DNA of 64,000 nt from CAILZL01 sp035548495. Lineage in GTDB: Bacteria > Pseudomonadota > Gammaproteobacteria > Steroidobacterales > Steroidobacteraceae. The position numbers and the translations under genes were made by a program. Location of the stretch: positions 1 through 64,000 of the forward strand of contig DASZSV010000063.1 in assembly GCA_035548495.1 (NCBI GenBank), read 5' to 3'. A model generated the notes under the pieces. It ran no database searches, was not told the origin of the DNA, and saw only the letters and a list, made by a program, of their open reading frames with translations. Below are positions 54,065 through 63,837 of this stretch, piece after piece. Position 1 is the stretch's first letter. Each line of letters starts with the position of its first letter.

Positions 54065-54616
54065 ATGAAAGGCATCTTCATCACCGAGTTTGTGGCATTT
54101 GCAGAAGCCCGCTTTTCCCTGCAAATCGCCGATGCCATGCTGGCGCCACAGGGACTGCCCTCTGATGGCGTGTATACACAAGTCGGCACCTACGATCATC
54201 AGGAGCTCAAGGAACTGGTACGACGGCTGTCGCGCCTTTCATATCTGTCAGCGCCACAACTGTTTCGGGAGTTCGGACAATATCTTTATGGCCGGATGGC
54301 TACGCAGTATTCACGATTGTGCGCACGTTACACCGACTGCTTTGACCTGCTGACGCATCTGCACACGCACATCCATCATGAAATCGGCAAGTTGTATCCC
54401 GACGCCGAAACGCCATTGCTCAAGGTCGAGCGCATTGATGCCGATCACCTGATCCTGCAATACGAATCGGCGCGCGGACTGAGTGACCTTGCAGAAGGTC
54501 TCATCAGCGGCTGCGTGCAGCATTTTGGCGAGAAGGTGGACATCATCCGTGACGACGACGCGCGCACTCCGGGAACCCGCACATGCTTCCGGCTGACAAG
54601 ACAACCGAACCCATAG
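54065..54616 (+). CDS. H-NOX (heme nitric oxide/oxygen-binding) sensor protein
   Basis: A 183-residue cytoplasmic haem sensor. It opens MKGIFITEFVAFAEARFSLQ. The region HLHTHIHHEIGKLYPDAETP contains the proximal histidine, best placed at His104. Tyr133, Ser135 and Arg137 form the YxSxR haem-propionate motif. H-NOX proteins bind NO at ferrous haem and inhibit a partner kinase. The gene overlaps the following histidine kinase by 34 bases, the hnoX-hnoK arrangement. ATG 54065 is chosen from the family start. Confidence 0.9.
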   Translation: MKGIFITEFVAFAEARFSLQIADAMLAPQGLPSDGVYTQVGTYDHQELKELVRRLSRLSYLSAPQLFREFGQYLYGRMATQYSRLCARYTDCFDLLTHLHTHIHHEIGKLYPDAETPLLKVERIDADHLILQYESARGLSDLAEGLISGCVQHFGEKVDIIRDDDARTPGTRTCFRLTRQPNP

Positions 54617-56403
54617 ACGAAGTGGCGCTGTATCAGCGCTGCTTTGAACGTGAACGCCGTGCGCGGCAACAGGCTGAAGCAGTGCTGGAAGCCAAGAGCC
54701 TTGACCTGTATCTGAAGCACGAAGAACTGCTGCGTGTGAATGAAACACTGGAGCAGCGCATTGAAGAACGCACCGCTGAACTGGCCGCCGCCGTCAAACA
54801 GGCAGAAAAAGCCAGCGCCACCAAAAGTGAATTTCTTGCCAAGATGAGTCATGAGATTCGCACGCCGATGAACGGCGTGCTGGGCATGCTGGAAGCACTG
54901 CAACTGACGGCGCTGAATGACAAGCAGCGCGAGTATCTGAAAATCGCACATGACTCTGCCGACACATTGCTGGCACTCATCAACGATATCCTCGACTTCT
55001 CCAAGATCGAGGCAGGCCGCATGTCACTGGAATCCATCCATTTCGATTTGCAGGCATTGCTCGATAACGTGCTGCAACTGTGGCAGCCGCGAACACTGGA
55101 AAAGAATCTGCACCTGGAATTGCAGGTGGATGCAGATGTGCCTCGGTGGCTGATTGGTGACCCCACGCGTGTAAGCCAGATATTGACCAACCTGGTCAGT
55201 AATGCCATCAAGTTCACCAACACCGGCGGCATTACCATACAGTGCGATTCATTGACACCGGCCGGTGTGGATCCTGCAATGCTGCGCTTCACCGTGCAGG
55301 ACACGGGCATTGGCATGAGCGCACAGGTATGCTCGCGCTTGTTCACTGCATTTGAACAGGCAGAAGGCGCAGCGACCACGCGCGTGTATGGCGGCACCGG
55401 CCTGGGTCTTGCCATCTGCAAACAACTGACACAGTTGATGGAAGGCGAAATCACGGTCGAAAGCACGCCCGGCGCGGGCTCATGTTTTACGGTGATACTG
55501 CCATTCAAACCGGGGACGGCGCCGGCAGTCAAACCTGATGCAGCAATTACCGCCGTAACCATCCAGCCTGCTGAAACCCACGAGCAACATCATCAGGTGC
55601 TGGTGGTGGATGACAACGATACCAACCGTCGCGTCGCACTGGCAGTACTTGAGCATCTCGGCTTCATCACCGTTATTGCCTGCGACGGTGCAGAGGCAGT
55701 ACAGGCAGTCAAGTCCGGAAAATTTTCGCTGGTATTGATGGACTGTCACATGCCCTTGCTCGATGGCTTCGAAGCAACACGTGCCATCCGTGCATGGGAA
55801 CAGGACAATGCCCGCAAGGCATTACCCATCATTGCAGTATCCGCCAGTGCATTCCAGGAAGATCGGGATCGTTGTGCCGCAGTGGGCATGAATGACTTCC
55901 TGTCTAAACCGGTGACGTTGACATCAATGCAAACCATGATGCAGCGCTGGCTGCCAGTACATGCTGCACATGACAAACCGCACGGTGCGATTGCCGCATC
56001 AACCCTGGCCGCCGGCAAGACACTGCATGAGGAGTATAACAATGGTCACAGCAATGGATTATCCAATGACGTACTGGATCGCGAACAACTGCTGGAAATG
56101 AAACTGGTGACCGCAACGCAGTTCAACTCGCTGATAGAGCGCTTCTTTGCCGACTCGCTGTTGCAAATTCAGGGCATGCGCCAAGCCGCGAGCAACAACG
56201 ACTGCGAAGCACTGCGCCGCTGCGCGCACAAACTCAAGGGCTCATCCGGAAGCGTCGGCGCAAAGGCACTGTCCAAACGCTGTCACCACATGGAGGAACG
56301 CGCCAAAGCAGGCATTCTCGACGACGTGGACGAGATCATTAGCGACATCAATGCGTCGCTTGATGAAGCGGCCGCCATCATCAAAGAATTCACTTCCACA
56401 TAA
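54583..56403 (+). CDS. Hybrid histidine kinase with receiver and Hpt, H-NOX partner
   Basis: A 606-residue cytoplasmic kinase with no membrane segment and no PAS domain. Order: coiled coil (about 20-80, ending KSEFLAKM); HisKA with phospho-accepting His90 (SHEIRTPMNG); ATPase domain with DTGIGMSAQ and GGTGLGLAICKQL; receiver with Asp387 (VLMDCHMPLLDG); Hpt with His549 (CAHKLKGSSG). Its start lies inside the H-NOX gene, so H-NOX is the likely signal input. Output may pass to the divergent CheY-like protein. Confidence 0.92.
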   Translation: MLPADKTTEPIDEVALYQRCFERERRARQQAEAVLEAKSLDLYLKHEELLRVNETLEQRIEERTAELAAAVKQAEKASATKSEFLAKMSHEIRTPMNGVLGMLEALQLTALNDKQREYLKIAHDSADTLLALINDILDFSKIEAGRMSLESIHFDLQALLDNVLQLWQPRTLEKNLHLELQVDADVPRWLIGDPTRVSQILTNLVSNAIKFTNTGGITIQCDSLTPAGVDPAMLRFTVQDTGIGMSAQVCSRLFTAFEQAEGAATTRVYGGTGLGLAICKQLTQLMEGEITVESTPGAGSCFTVILPFKPGTAPAVKPDAAITAVTIQPAETHEQHHQVLVVDDNDTNRRVALAVLEHLGFITVIACDGAEAVQAVKSGKFSLVLMDCHMPLLDGFEATRAIRAWEQDNARKALPIIAVSASAFQEDRDRCAAVGMNDFLSKPVTLTSMQTMMQRWLPVHAAHDKPHGAIAASTLAAGKTLHEEYNNGHSNGLSNDVLDREQLLEMKLVTATQFNSLIERFFADSLLQIQGMRQAASNNDCEALRRCAHKLKGSSGSVGAKALSKRCHHMEERAKAGILDDVDEIISDINASLDEAAAIIKEFTST

Positions 56404-56550
56404 TTCACGATCACTTGTGCAGTAACGCACACTCTGCACGCAGCACTCCGCAAAGCAAGTGTTAAGCCGTTAACACTTTGAGAATCACCGTCTCAGGATT
56501 ATCCCCCGCTGCCGTTACAACACATGCAGAATTTCAGTTGGAGAATGCTC

Positions 56551-57015
56551 ATGAAGTCGTACATCAAATCCGGCAGTTCGCAACGCGGTTTTACTCTGGT
56601 CGAACTTGTTGTTGTTATTGTCATCCTCGGCATTCTTGCCGCCTTTGCAGTGCCGCGTTTTATGGGCCTTGAAACCCAAGCGCGCATTTCCTCGCTACAT
56701 TCGCTGGCAGGAAGCTTACAGAGCGGCGCGACAATGGCACGTGGTGTCTGGATGGCTTCTGGCAACCCAAACCCGTTCACACTCAACGGCAACACGATCA
56801 CGATGACAAACAGCTATCCCAATGCCGCTTCATCGCAGTATCTGCTTGATCCCAGCACTCTCGATAGCGTGAACAATACCCCGGGGAAATTCACGTTTAA
56901 CAACGGGCGTTATCAACTAAACGGTTCACCCAATCCGGCCCGCTGTTATGCGCAGTATGTCAACGCAACAGTCAACCAAGGCCCGAACGTCACATTTACG
57001 ACCAACGGATGCTAA
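56551..57015 (+). CDS. mshA: MSHA-type major pilin
   Basis: A 154-residue type IV prepilin. The leader MKSYIKSGSSQRG is followed by the cleavage site and FTLVELVVVIVILGILAAFA with Glu5 conserved. GGAG seven bases upstream decides the start at 56551. The C-terminal part is Asn/Thr-rich with two cysteines (PARCYAQ and TTNGC), likely the disulfide loop. It leads the pilus cluster; a promoter in the 147 bases upstream is expected. Confidence 0.85.
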   Translation: MKSYIKSGSSQRGFTLVELVVVIVILGILAAFAVPRFMGLETQARISSLHSLAGSLQSGATMARGVWMASGNPNPFTLNGNTITMTNSYPNAASSQYLLDPSTLDSVNNTPGKFTFNNGRYQLNGSPNPARCYAQYVNATVNQGPNVTFTTNGC

Positions 57016-57088
57016 CAACATTGGCCAGAATGCCGCTTGAAATTCAGGCGGCATTCCTTGTGTTCCCAGCAAAAAATGAGCCGCAATC

Positions 57089-57562
57089 ATGTTGCTCACG
57101 CGGCGGATAACAGGCTTTACACTCATCGAACTGATCGCCTGCATTGTCATCATCGGCATTCTTGCCGCTGTCATTGGCCCGAAATTTTTCGACAACACAC
57201 CCTTCTCGCAACGCGGCTATGTGGATGAACTCGCTTCCGCCATTCGCTATGCAAACAGCGTAGCCGTTGGTAGCGGTTGTGACGTTTCGATCACGCTGAC
57301 CTCAACCTCGTATCAAGCGCTGCAACGTGCCAAGTCGGGAAACACGTGTGCCGCCACTGGCGGATGGACTACGACAGTGACATGGAACGATGGCAGCGGT
57401 AATGTCGCCGGCACGGCACCATCCAATGTCACATTGAGTCCGGCCATGCAGATTATTTTCAATGCCCAGGGCAATGTTATCAGTGGAGCATCACCGGTAT
57501 TGACCATTGGCACACACACCATCAGTGTTGATGCCGTCAGCGGGCTGGTTACTGTGCAATGA
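57089..57562 (+). CDS. mshC: MshC-type minor pilin
   Basis: A 157-residue prepilin: a short leader (MLLTRRITG), then FTLIELIACIVIIGILAAVI. Other features are two cysteines (SGCDVS and GNTCAA) and a strand-rich C terminus. Order after mshA and before mshD-like matches MSHA minor pilins. Its stop overlaps the next start by four bases (ATGA). Confidence 0.78.
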   Translation: MLLTRRITGFTLIELIACIVIIGILAAVIGPKFFDNTPFSQRGYVDELASAIRYANSVAVGSGCDVSITLTSTSYQALQRAKSGNTCAATGGWTTTVTWNDGSGNVAGTAPSNVTLSPAMQIIFNAQGNVISGASPVLTIGTHTISVDAVSGLVTVQ

Positions 57563-58008
57563 TGTATCGTAATCGACAACGCGGCGTGACGCTGGTGGAA
57601 CTGATCGTGGCCATTGTCATTATTGCCGTGGCCATCTTCAGTGTGCTGGGATTGCTATCTGCGCAAGCATCTCATAGCGGCGATGCGATGATCCGCTCAC
57701 AGGCCACGCATGTCGCCAGCGCCTATCTCGACGAGATAATGCAAAAGCAATTCGCGTCTCAGGCCAATCCACCAGGTCGCGCCAATTTCAATGACGTAAG
57801 TGATTACAACGGCCTGATTGATGTGGGCGCACGTGATCAATTCGGCAATGCAGTCAGTGGATTGAACGCATTCACAGTGAGCGTCAGCGTAACGGGAACT
57901 CCTCTGGGTTCATCAGGAGCAGGCGAAGTGAAACGCGTTGATGTTACGGTGACACATACCACCGGCGTCAAAGTGATACTCAGTGGTTACAGGACCCAAT
58001 ATCCATGA
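57559..58008 (+). CDS. mshD: MshD-type minor pilin
   Basis: A 149-residue prepilin with leader MMYRNRQRG and VTLVELIVAIVIIAVAIFSV. The stretch ATHVASAYLDEIMQKQF resembles MshD/PilV-type proteins. Overlaps mshC and mshO by four bases each. Likely part of the pilus tip complex. Confidence 0.75.
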   Translation: MMYRNRQRGVTLVELIVAIVIIAVAIFSVLGLLSAQASHSGDAMIRSQATHVASAYLDEIMQKQFASQANPPGRANFNDVSDYNGLIDVGARDQFGNAVSGLNAFTVSVSVTGTPLGSSGAGEVKRVDVTVTHTTGVKVILSGYRTQYP

Positions 58009-58871
58009 CCACCACTATGCGTGCATCGCGGTCGAACAAAGGCTTCACGATCGTTGAACTGATCGTTGCCATTGTCATATCCGGCATCATCGCCGCATTC
58101 ATCGGGCTGTTCATCACCACACCGGTAGACAATTATTTTGCGCAATCACGACGTGCGGAACTGGTTGTTGAATCCGGCCTGATACAGCGCAACATTGACA
58201 GTGACATTCGCAATGCAGTGCCGAACAGCATCCGGGTCATCAACAGTGGAACTGTGAAAATTATTGAACTGCTGTATGCAGTGGATGTGGCGCGCTATCG
58301 CGAAGCAGGTACCAGCCAACCACCGGCCGCTGATGATGAACTTGACTTTTCCACTACCGACAACAAGTTTTCAACCATCGGCAGATTCAACAAGATCGCA
58401 CTGCCATGCTGTGCGCCGGGTTACCGTCTGGTTATCAATCAGAATCAGGCCGCGGGACAGGATGCATACAGGGGTGACAAATCAATTACGCCTTCGGGCA
58501 CTGTTGTCACCATCAGCAACGATGTAAACAAAAAAATCAGCAATGTAACCCTGAGCGCCACATTCCAGTTTGCGTCCACATCGCCAACACGTCACGTATT
58601 TCTGACCAATGGCCCTGTGGCATATGTATGCGACCAGAATGCACACACGATAATCCGCTATGCCAATTATCCTGTATCCAGTACCATCGCGGGAAATCGC
58701 AACTCCACTACAAACATCGGTACGGTTTCGCGCGATATCAGCACCTGCAACTTCGGTTACACGCCCAGCACATCATCGAGGGCAGATCTGGTCAGTGCCG
58801 AAGTCCAGTTGCAACGCAATGGTGAAGTCATGCCCGTCTTCATCCAGAGCGCGGTGGAGAATATGCCATGA
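58005..58871 (+). CDS. mshO: MshO-type minor pilin
   Basis: A 288-residue large prepilin. Leader MTTTMRASRSNKG, then FTIVELIVAIVISGIIAAFI. The residues SGLIQRNIDSDIRNAVPNSI and the long body match MshO/PilW-like minor pilins, the largest of this set. Overlaps neighbours by four bases at each end. Confidence 0.78.
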   Translation: MTTTMRASRSNKGFTIVELIVAIVISGIIAAFIGLFITTPVDNYFAQSRRAELVVESGLIQRNIDSDIRNAVPNSIRVINSGTVKIIELLYAVDVARYREAGTSQPPAADDELDFSTTDNKFSTIGRFNKIALPCCAPGYRLVINQNQAAGQDAYRGDKSITPSGTVVTISNDVNKKISNVTLSATFQFASTSPTRHVFLTNGPVAYVCDQNAHTIIRYANYPVSSTIAGNRNSTTNIGTVSRDISTCNFGYTPSTSSRADLVSAEVQLQRNGEVMPVFIQSAVENMP

Positions 58872-59317
58872 TGAAACTTCATCGCATGCAATCGAAGAAT
58901 GGATTCGCACTGGTGGCCGCGTTGTTCCTGATTATTGTGCTTGCAGCGCTGGGCTTGTTTGCGACGAAAATTGCCGGTACACAGGAGCAGTCCATCGACC
59001 TCGAATTGCTGGGCGCCAGAGCACAGGCAGCAGCAAACAGTGGAATTGAATACGCAGCCAACCGCGCCTTGATGCACAACAAGAACTGTGTCAACACCAC
59101 GCTGAACCTGAACCAGGCCGCATTGCAGGGCTTTGTTGTCACCATTGGCTGTACCCGGAGCAATCACACAATGACAGGCAGTGCTCCAACGTGCAACGGC
59201 AACAACTGTCAGGCGTACGAACTGACAGCAACTGCAACCTATGGAACTTACGGAACAGCCAACTACGTCTCACGTCAGCAAAGACGTACTGTGACCAATA
59301 CACCGCCCTTGCCATGA
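58868..59317 (+). CDS. mshP: MshP-type pilus assembly protein
   Basis: A 149-residue protein with an N-terminal type IV pilin-like hydrophobic helix (GFALVAALFLIIVLAALGLF) and no conserved Glu5. The continuation GARAQAAANSGIEYAANRAL is typical of PilX/MshP members. Overlaps mshO by four bases. Followed by a 134-base gap before mshI. Confidence 0.8.
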   Translation: MMKLHRMQSKNGFALVAALFLIIVLAALGLFATKIAGTQEQSIDLELLGARAQAAANSGIEYAANRALMHNKNCVNTTLNLNQAALQGFVVTIGCTRSNHTMTGSAPTCNGNNCQAYELTATATYGTYGTANYVSRQQRRTVTNTPPLP

Positions 59318-59451
59318 TGAATTGCGGCAAATTCTTGCCGCCTTCACTTAAATCAAGTTTCCGCTGATTTGACCGTTAATTTCCTCAAGCGGAACACCGT
59401 TCCTGCGGCGTGCCTGCATGGCATGTACAGCAAGATTCACCGGAAAATGTA

Positions 59452-60396
59452 ATGGCATTCACGTTGTTCAAGAAGAAGCAGCAATCAGGCTGGCGCGTTG
59501 GTATCACGCCGGGCGAGCGTGAGACTGCGCTGGCCATTGTGCGCCGTCAACCCAATGCCAATCCGTTGCTCAAGCATTGCGGCATTCATCCCAGCGCTGA
59601 AGTCAAGCCGGAACATATCCTCTCTGCGTTGATACAGGGATCACAACTGGCGCATGCACCTGTCAGCGGCGTCATTGGCAATGATGATTACCAGCTGGTA
59701 CAAGTTGAAGCGCCGGATGTGCCCGCCGATGAGTTGCGTTCCGCCATACGCTGGAAGATGCGCGATGTTGTCAACTTTCCGGTGGAAGACGCCACAGTGG
59801 ATGTATTCGATGTCCCTGCTTCGCCGCGGCGTACACAACTGAACATGAAGTTTGCCATTGCCGCGCGCAGCGATGCGGTCAGCAAAATCGTCAACCTGCT
59901 CGAACACCGCGCGCGCGGCTTTGATGTCATCGACATCCCCGAACTGTGCCTGCGCAATCTTTCTGCACTGCTGCCGCAGGACGAAAAAGGCGTGGCAATG
60001 ATCGCACTGGGCGATGACTTCGCGCAGTTGATCATTACCCGCAAGGGTGTGTTGTATGTCACGCGCCGCATCGATCTGATGAAACGCGATGATATCGACC
60101 TCGATGGATCAGGAAGTGACATTGATGCCGGCGCACTGGCGCTGGAGATACAACGCTCGGTGGATTACTACGAAAGTCATTTCGATCAGCCCGCCATTCA
60201 CGATCTGGTGATTGCACCCAGCGAACCGCGCACCAAGCAACTGGTGCGCGCATTGAAGAACGAGATCAACCTCAACATCGAGATATTCGAAGTCGAACGT
60301 TACTTTGAAGTGGCGCCCGACATTGAAATCGACACGCGCTGGCCGGGACTGATCGCACTGGGCGCGGCATTGCGTCACTCACAAGGTGGACATTGA
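59452..60396 (+). CDS. mshI: MSHA biogenesis protein MshI (PilM-like)
   Basis: A 314-residue actin-like cytoplasmic protein that helps assemble the inner-membrane platform. Segments DELRSAIRWKMRDVVNFPVEDA and DLVIAPSEPRTKQLVRALKNE fit the PilM/MshI fold. The start at ATG 59452 gives MAFTLFKKKQQSGW, as in family members. It overlaps the next gene by four bases, in the usual M-N-O order of inner-membrane platform genes. Confidence 0.85.
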   Translation: MAFTLFKKKQQSGWRVGITPGERETALAIVRRQPNANPLLKHCGIHPSAEVKPEHILSALIQGSQLAHAPVSGVIGNDDYQLVQVEAPDVPADELRSAIRWKMRDVVNFPVEDATVDVFDVPASPRRTQLNMKFAIAARSDAVSKIVNLLEHRARGFDVIDIPELCLRNLSALLPQDEKGVAMIALGDDFAQLIITRKGVLYVTRRIDLMKRDDIDLDGSGSDIDAGALALEIQRSVDYYESHFDQPAIHDLVIAPSEPRTKQLVRALKNEINLNIEIFEVERYFEVAPDIEIDTRWPGLIALGAALRHSQGGH

Positions 60397-61181
60397 TGAG
60401 CGCGCACGCGATACAACAGCAGATCAACCTTTACCAGCCGGTGGTCGTGCACGGCAGCAGATTGCTGAAAGCCAGCACGGTATCCATCGCACTGGCGGCG
60501 ATCATGGTAGTGCTGATTGCCACTTATTCTTATGGATTGCACGCGGTGAACAAACTTGCACAGCACGTTAATGAGACACGTGCGCAGCAGGAAAAACAGA
60601 CCGCGCTGCTGACCTTGAACGCCGCCAATGCCACACCAAAACAGTTGCCGCAATTGCAGGCACAGTTGAAGACATTGAACACCACACTGGCTGATCATCG
60701 CCGTGCCTTGCAACTGCTGCGCGTTGGCGCGGCTGGCGGTGACAGCGGTTTCAGCGAACGTCTGGTGGCGCTGGCCAATCAGCACCTCGATGGCATGTGG
60801 CTGAATCACATTGCATTAGGCAGCGACAATGGTGTTGAAAGCCTGGGTGGCGGCGCCATCAATGCAGAACTGATTCCACGATATATCAACAATCTTGCTG
60901 CTGAACCAGCATTGCGTGGCACACGCATCAATCAGTTTGAAATTGAACGCAAGAATGCTGAGGATGCAGTGCATTCCAGTGCATCCACCATTGAATTTCA
61001 TGCCACACGCATTATTGCCACACCGGCACAACCGGACAATGCTGCTGATGCGCAACCCTCCACCACCCAGAATGATGCCGACAGCAATAGCAGCAGTGAC
61101 AATGCCGGCGACACCGCAACTGATGCCGGCGGCGCACCGGCAAATGCATCCGGCAGTACTGATCAGGATGGACAATCATGA
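60393..61181 (+). CDS. PilN-like inner-membrane pilus protein
   Basis: A 262-residue bitopic protein: one membrane helix (STVSIALAAIMVVLIATYS, about 30-50), a coiled-coil, and a C-terminal periplasmic domain (ALANQHLDGMWLNHIALGS). The last 60 residues are Asp/Ala/Thr-rich low complexity. It corresponds to MshI2/PilN. Overlaps mshI and mshJ by four bases. Confidence 0.78.
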   Translation: MMSAHAIQQQINLYQPVVVHGSRLLKASTVSIALAAIMVVLIATYSYGLHAVNKLAQHVNETRAQQEKQTALLTLNAANATPKQLPQLQAQLKTLNTTLADHRRALQLLRVGAAGGDSGFSERLVALANQHLDGMWLNHIALGSDNGVESLGGGAINAELIPRYINNLAAEPALRGTRINQFEIERKNAEDAVHSSASTIEFHATRIIATPAQPDNAADAQPSTTQNDADSNSSSDNAGDTATDAGGAPANASGSTDQDGQS

Positions 61182-61846
61182 ACATTCAGCTTGATATGTC
61201 CCAGATCTACAAGTACGCATCGAAATTCGATGCCATGACCATGCGCGAGCGCGCGTTGATCAGCGTTGCAGCATTGGGTGTATTGCTGCTGTTGTGGAAC
61301 ATGGTGTTGATGCAACCATTGACAGCACGGGAAAAAGCATTGCAGGACGAACTGGACGGAATATCCACTGACATGAGCAACACGGCGCAGGCGATGGAAG
61401 AAGCCATGGGACCCACCAATACGGCGCTGGCGCAAATAAAAACCGCACAGTCGGAGCTTGCGGATATCGACAATCAACTATCAACCACCATCGCGGGCAT
61501 GATTCCGCCACAACACATGGCACAGGTGGTACGCGATGTATTGCAGCAACAGCATGGACTGACACTGATCAGTCTGCGCAACCTGCCGGTGACGCCACTG
61601 GTGGATACATCGGCGCCTGCGGGCAATGCAGTAAGCACTCAAAAAAGCGGACCCTTTGTGCATCCACTGGAAGTGGTGGTGGAAGGCAATTATGCCGACA
61701 TCGTCGCGTATCTGAAGGCGCTGGAAACCATGAAGTGGCATGTGTACTGGAATGAACTGGAGTTGGAAACAAAGCATTATCCTGTCAATCGTGTGCGCAT
61801 TGAAATGAGCACCCTCAGTCTTGATGACACATGGATGGGCGTATGA
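61178..61846 (+). CDS. mshJ: MSHA biogenesis protein MshJ (PilO-like)
   Basis: A 222-residue bitopic protein: one helix (VAALGVLLLLWNMVLM, about 30-46) and a periplasmic ferredoxin-like half with coiled coil. The end VNRVRIEMSTLSLDDTWMGV matches MshJ/PilO-type proteins. It sits between the PilN-like gene and mshK with ATGA overlaps, so all are probably translated as one chain. Confidence 0.8.
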   Translation: MNIQLDMSQIYKYASKFDAMTMRERALISVAALGVLLLLWNMVLMQPLTAREKALQDELDGISTDMSNTAQAMEEAMGPTNTALAQIKTAQSELADIDNQLSTTIAGMIPPQHMAQVVRDVLQQQHGLTLISLRNLPVTPLVDTSAPAGNAVSTQKSGPFVHPLEVVVEGNYADIVAYLKALETMKWHVYWNELELETKHYPVNRVRIEMSTLSLDDTWMGV

Positions 61847-62220
61847 ATACACCAATGATCACGACGATGCCCGTCAAGCTGCTTGTCATACCGATGGCGA
61901 TGTTCATCGTCATGCTGACATGCAAGGCCAGTGCTGATGGATCGTTGTCGGACCCCACCCGTCCGGCAACAGCGCCCGTGCACGACAAACCTGTTTCGCT
62001 GATTCACGTGGAAGCCATTGTCATCACTGACACCACGGCCTGGGCCATTGTCAATGGCATTGTGGTTCATCAAGGTGATCACGTGGGCAATGCCGTGATT
62101 GAAAACATTTCCCGTTATGAAGTGCGTTATTCGCGCAACGGCCACAGCGATGTGGCGCAACTGCCTCATTCGACCCTGCAAGTGCGGCGCGATGCTGCGT
62201 CACACGAGGACACGCCATGA
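61843..62220 (+). CDS. mshK: MSHA biogenesis protein MshK (PilP-like)
   Basis: A 125-residue periplasmic protein. Signal-like start MNTPMITTMPVKLLVIPMAM, then DPTRPATAPV, the DPTRP motif seen in MshK/PilP. Residues VIITDTTAWAIVNGIVVHQGD form the small beta domain that contacts the secretin. Starts within mshJ (ATGA) and ends in mshL. Confidence 0.82.
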   Translation: MNTPMITTMPVKLLVIPMAMFIVMLTCKASADGSLSDPTRPATAPVHDKPVSLIHVEAIVITDTTAWAIVNGIVVHQGDHVGNAVIENISRYEVRYSRNGHSDVAQLPHSTLQVRRDAASHEDTP

Positions 62221-63806
62221 ACTTCGTCAAATCCCTGTCTCTTGCAATGTTGCTGCTGCTGTCAGCAGGCACCAATGCGCAAACACCCGCAGCACAAGGC
62301 AATGATGCATCAGCGGCAGCACGCTTTGATGTGGAAGTCACCGATGCACCGGCACGTGCCTTCTTTGAAGGACTGACCGAAGGCACCAGCATGAACATGC
62401 TGATTCATCCCGACGTCAGCGGACGCATCACCATGTCATTGAAGCATGTCACCATTGAAGAAGTGTTGAATGCAACGCGTGACCTGTATGGTTATGACTA
62501 TCGCCGCATCGCCAACGGTTACATGATCCTGCCGGTGGCGATCCAGACACGCATCTTTCATCTCAACTATCTCGACATGCAGCGCTACGGTGTTTCCAAA
62601 ACCCGTATCAGTTCCGGTCAGGTTACACAGGGTAACAATTCGCAATACGGCGCCAATGCCGCAGCCAGCACCACGCCCACTGCCACCACAGACCAGAATG
62701 GCAAGCCCGTTGTCGATGTCAGCGGTACGGCGGTGGAAACACGCAACGATTCCGATTTCTGGAAAGGAGTGACCAGCGATCTCAAGGCCATTGTCGGTGA
62801 CAAGCCCGGCCGCAATGTCGTTGTGAATCCGCAATCGGGCGTGATTGTCATTCGTGCCATGCCCGACGAATTGCGTGATGCATCGGACTACATCCACAGA
62901 ACGGCGGATGCAGTCACCCGCGAAGTGGTGCTCGAAGCCAAGATCATCGAAGTGGAACTGGATGATGCCTATCAGGCAGGCATCAACTGGGGCGCCATCA
63001 TTCAACGCGGCGCCAGCCATTACTTCATCGGTCAGTCTGCGCCACCCGGCGGATTCGATACCAATCCGCTGACACCCACAGGCAACCCGATTACCGTGGG
63101 CCCCGGCAATCCGGTGAACGGACTGATCAATTCAACACTGGGCGGCGCCATCACGCTTGCGGCGGACACTGCAGACTTCAATTCGTTTATTGAATTGCTG
63201 GGTTCGCAGGGTCAAACACATGTGCTCTCCAGTCCGCGTGTGGCCACATTGCAAAACCAGAAAGCCATCATCAAGGCAGGTTCGGACCAGTTCTATGTCA
63301 CCGGTGTGGAGAACAACACAACGACGGGTACCGCGACCACCAGCAGCCAGCAGATAGACTTGACACCATTTTTCTCGGGTGTGGCACTCGATGTCACACC
63401 GCAGATCAGTGATGACGGCCATGTGCTGTTGCACATTCATCCGGCCGTGAGTGAAGTCACCAATCAGATCACCACGCTTTCCGCAGGCAACCAGACTGAT
63501 GTCTTGCCGCTGGCACTGAGCCAGATTCGCGAATCCGACAGCATGGTGCGCGCCAAGAGCGGACAGATCATTGTCATCGGCGGCTTGATGCGGCAAACAC
63601 GCGAGAATCAGGCATATAAAACGCCGTTGCTGGGCGACATTCCTTTGCTCGGCAAATTGTTCCGCAGCGAACGCAAGCAATCGAAGACGGTCGAGCTGGT
63701 CATACTGCTGCGCCCCCAGGTGGTTGACGATGGCGACTGGCAGGCACTGGTGGATGAACCCACTGCACGCATTGATGAGCTGAAGAAGCAGGGTCATTTG
63801 CAGTGA
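62217..63806 (+). CDS. mshL: MSHA secretin MshL
   Basis: A 529-residue outer-membrane secretin. Signal peptide to about residue 22 (MLLLLSAGTNA), then the STN-type domain FEGLTEGTSMNMLIHPDVSGRI and a middle region with a low-complexity insert of about 35 residues (NNSQYGANAAASTTPTATTD). The secretin domain has VLSSPRVATLQNQKA and the terminal GQIIVIGGLMRQTRENQ...LLGDIPLLGKLFR. Length is typical (about 530-560). A pilus exit pore. Confidence 0.9.
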   Translation: MNFVKSLSLAMLLLLSAGTNAQTPAAQGNDASAAARFDVEVTDAPARAFFEGLTEGTSMNMLIHPDVSGRITMSLKHVTIEEVLNATRDLYGYDYRRIANGYMILPVAIQTRIFHLNYLDMQRYGVSKTRISSGQVTQGNNSQYGANAAASTTPTATTDQNGKPVVDVSGTAVETRNDSDFWKGVTSDLKAIVGDKPGRNVVVNPQSGVIVIRAMPDELRDASDYIHRTADAVTREVVLEAKIIEVELDDAYQAGINWGAIIQRGASHYFIGQSAPPGGFDTNPLTPTGNPITVGPGNPVNGLINSTLGGAITLAADTADFNSFIELLGSQGQTHVLSSPRVATLQNQKAIIKAGSDQFYVTGVENNTTTGTATTSSQQIDLTPFFSGVALDVTPQISDDGHVLLHIHPAVSEVTNQITTLSAGNQTDVLPLALSQIRESDSMVRAKSGQIIVIGGLMRQTRENQAYKTPLLGDIPLLGKLFRSERKQSKTVELVILLRPQVVDDGDWQALVDEPTARIDELKKQGHLQ

Positions 63807-63837
63807 ATGAACATGAACTACATTGACTAACCAACAC

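Noticed and set aside
56404..56550. Sigma-54 promoter before mshA
   Set aside because: No TGGCAC-N5-TTGC arrangement could be made. A promoter must exist, but I cannot place it.
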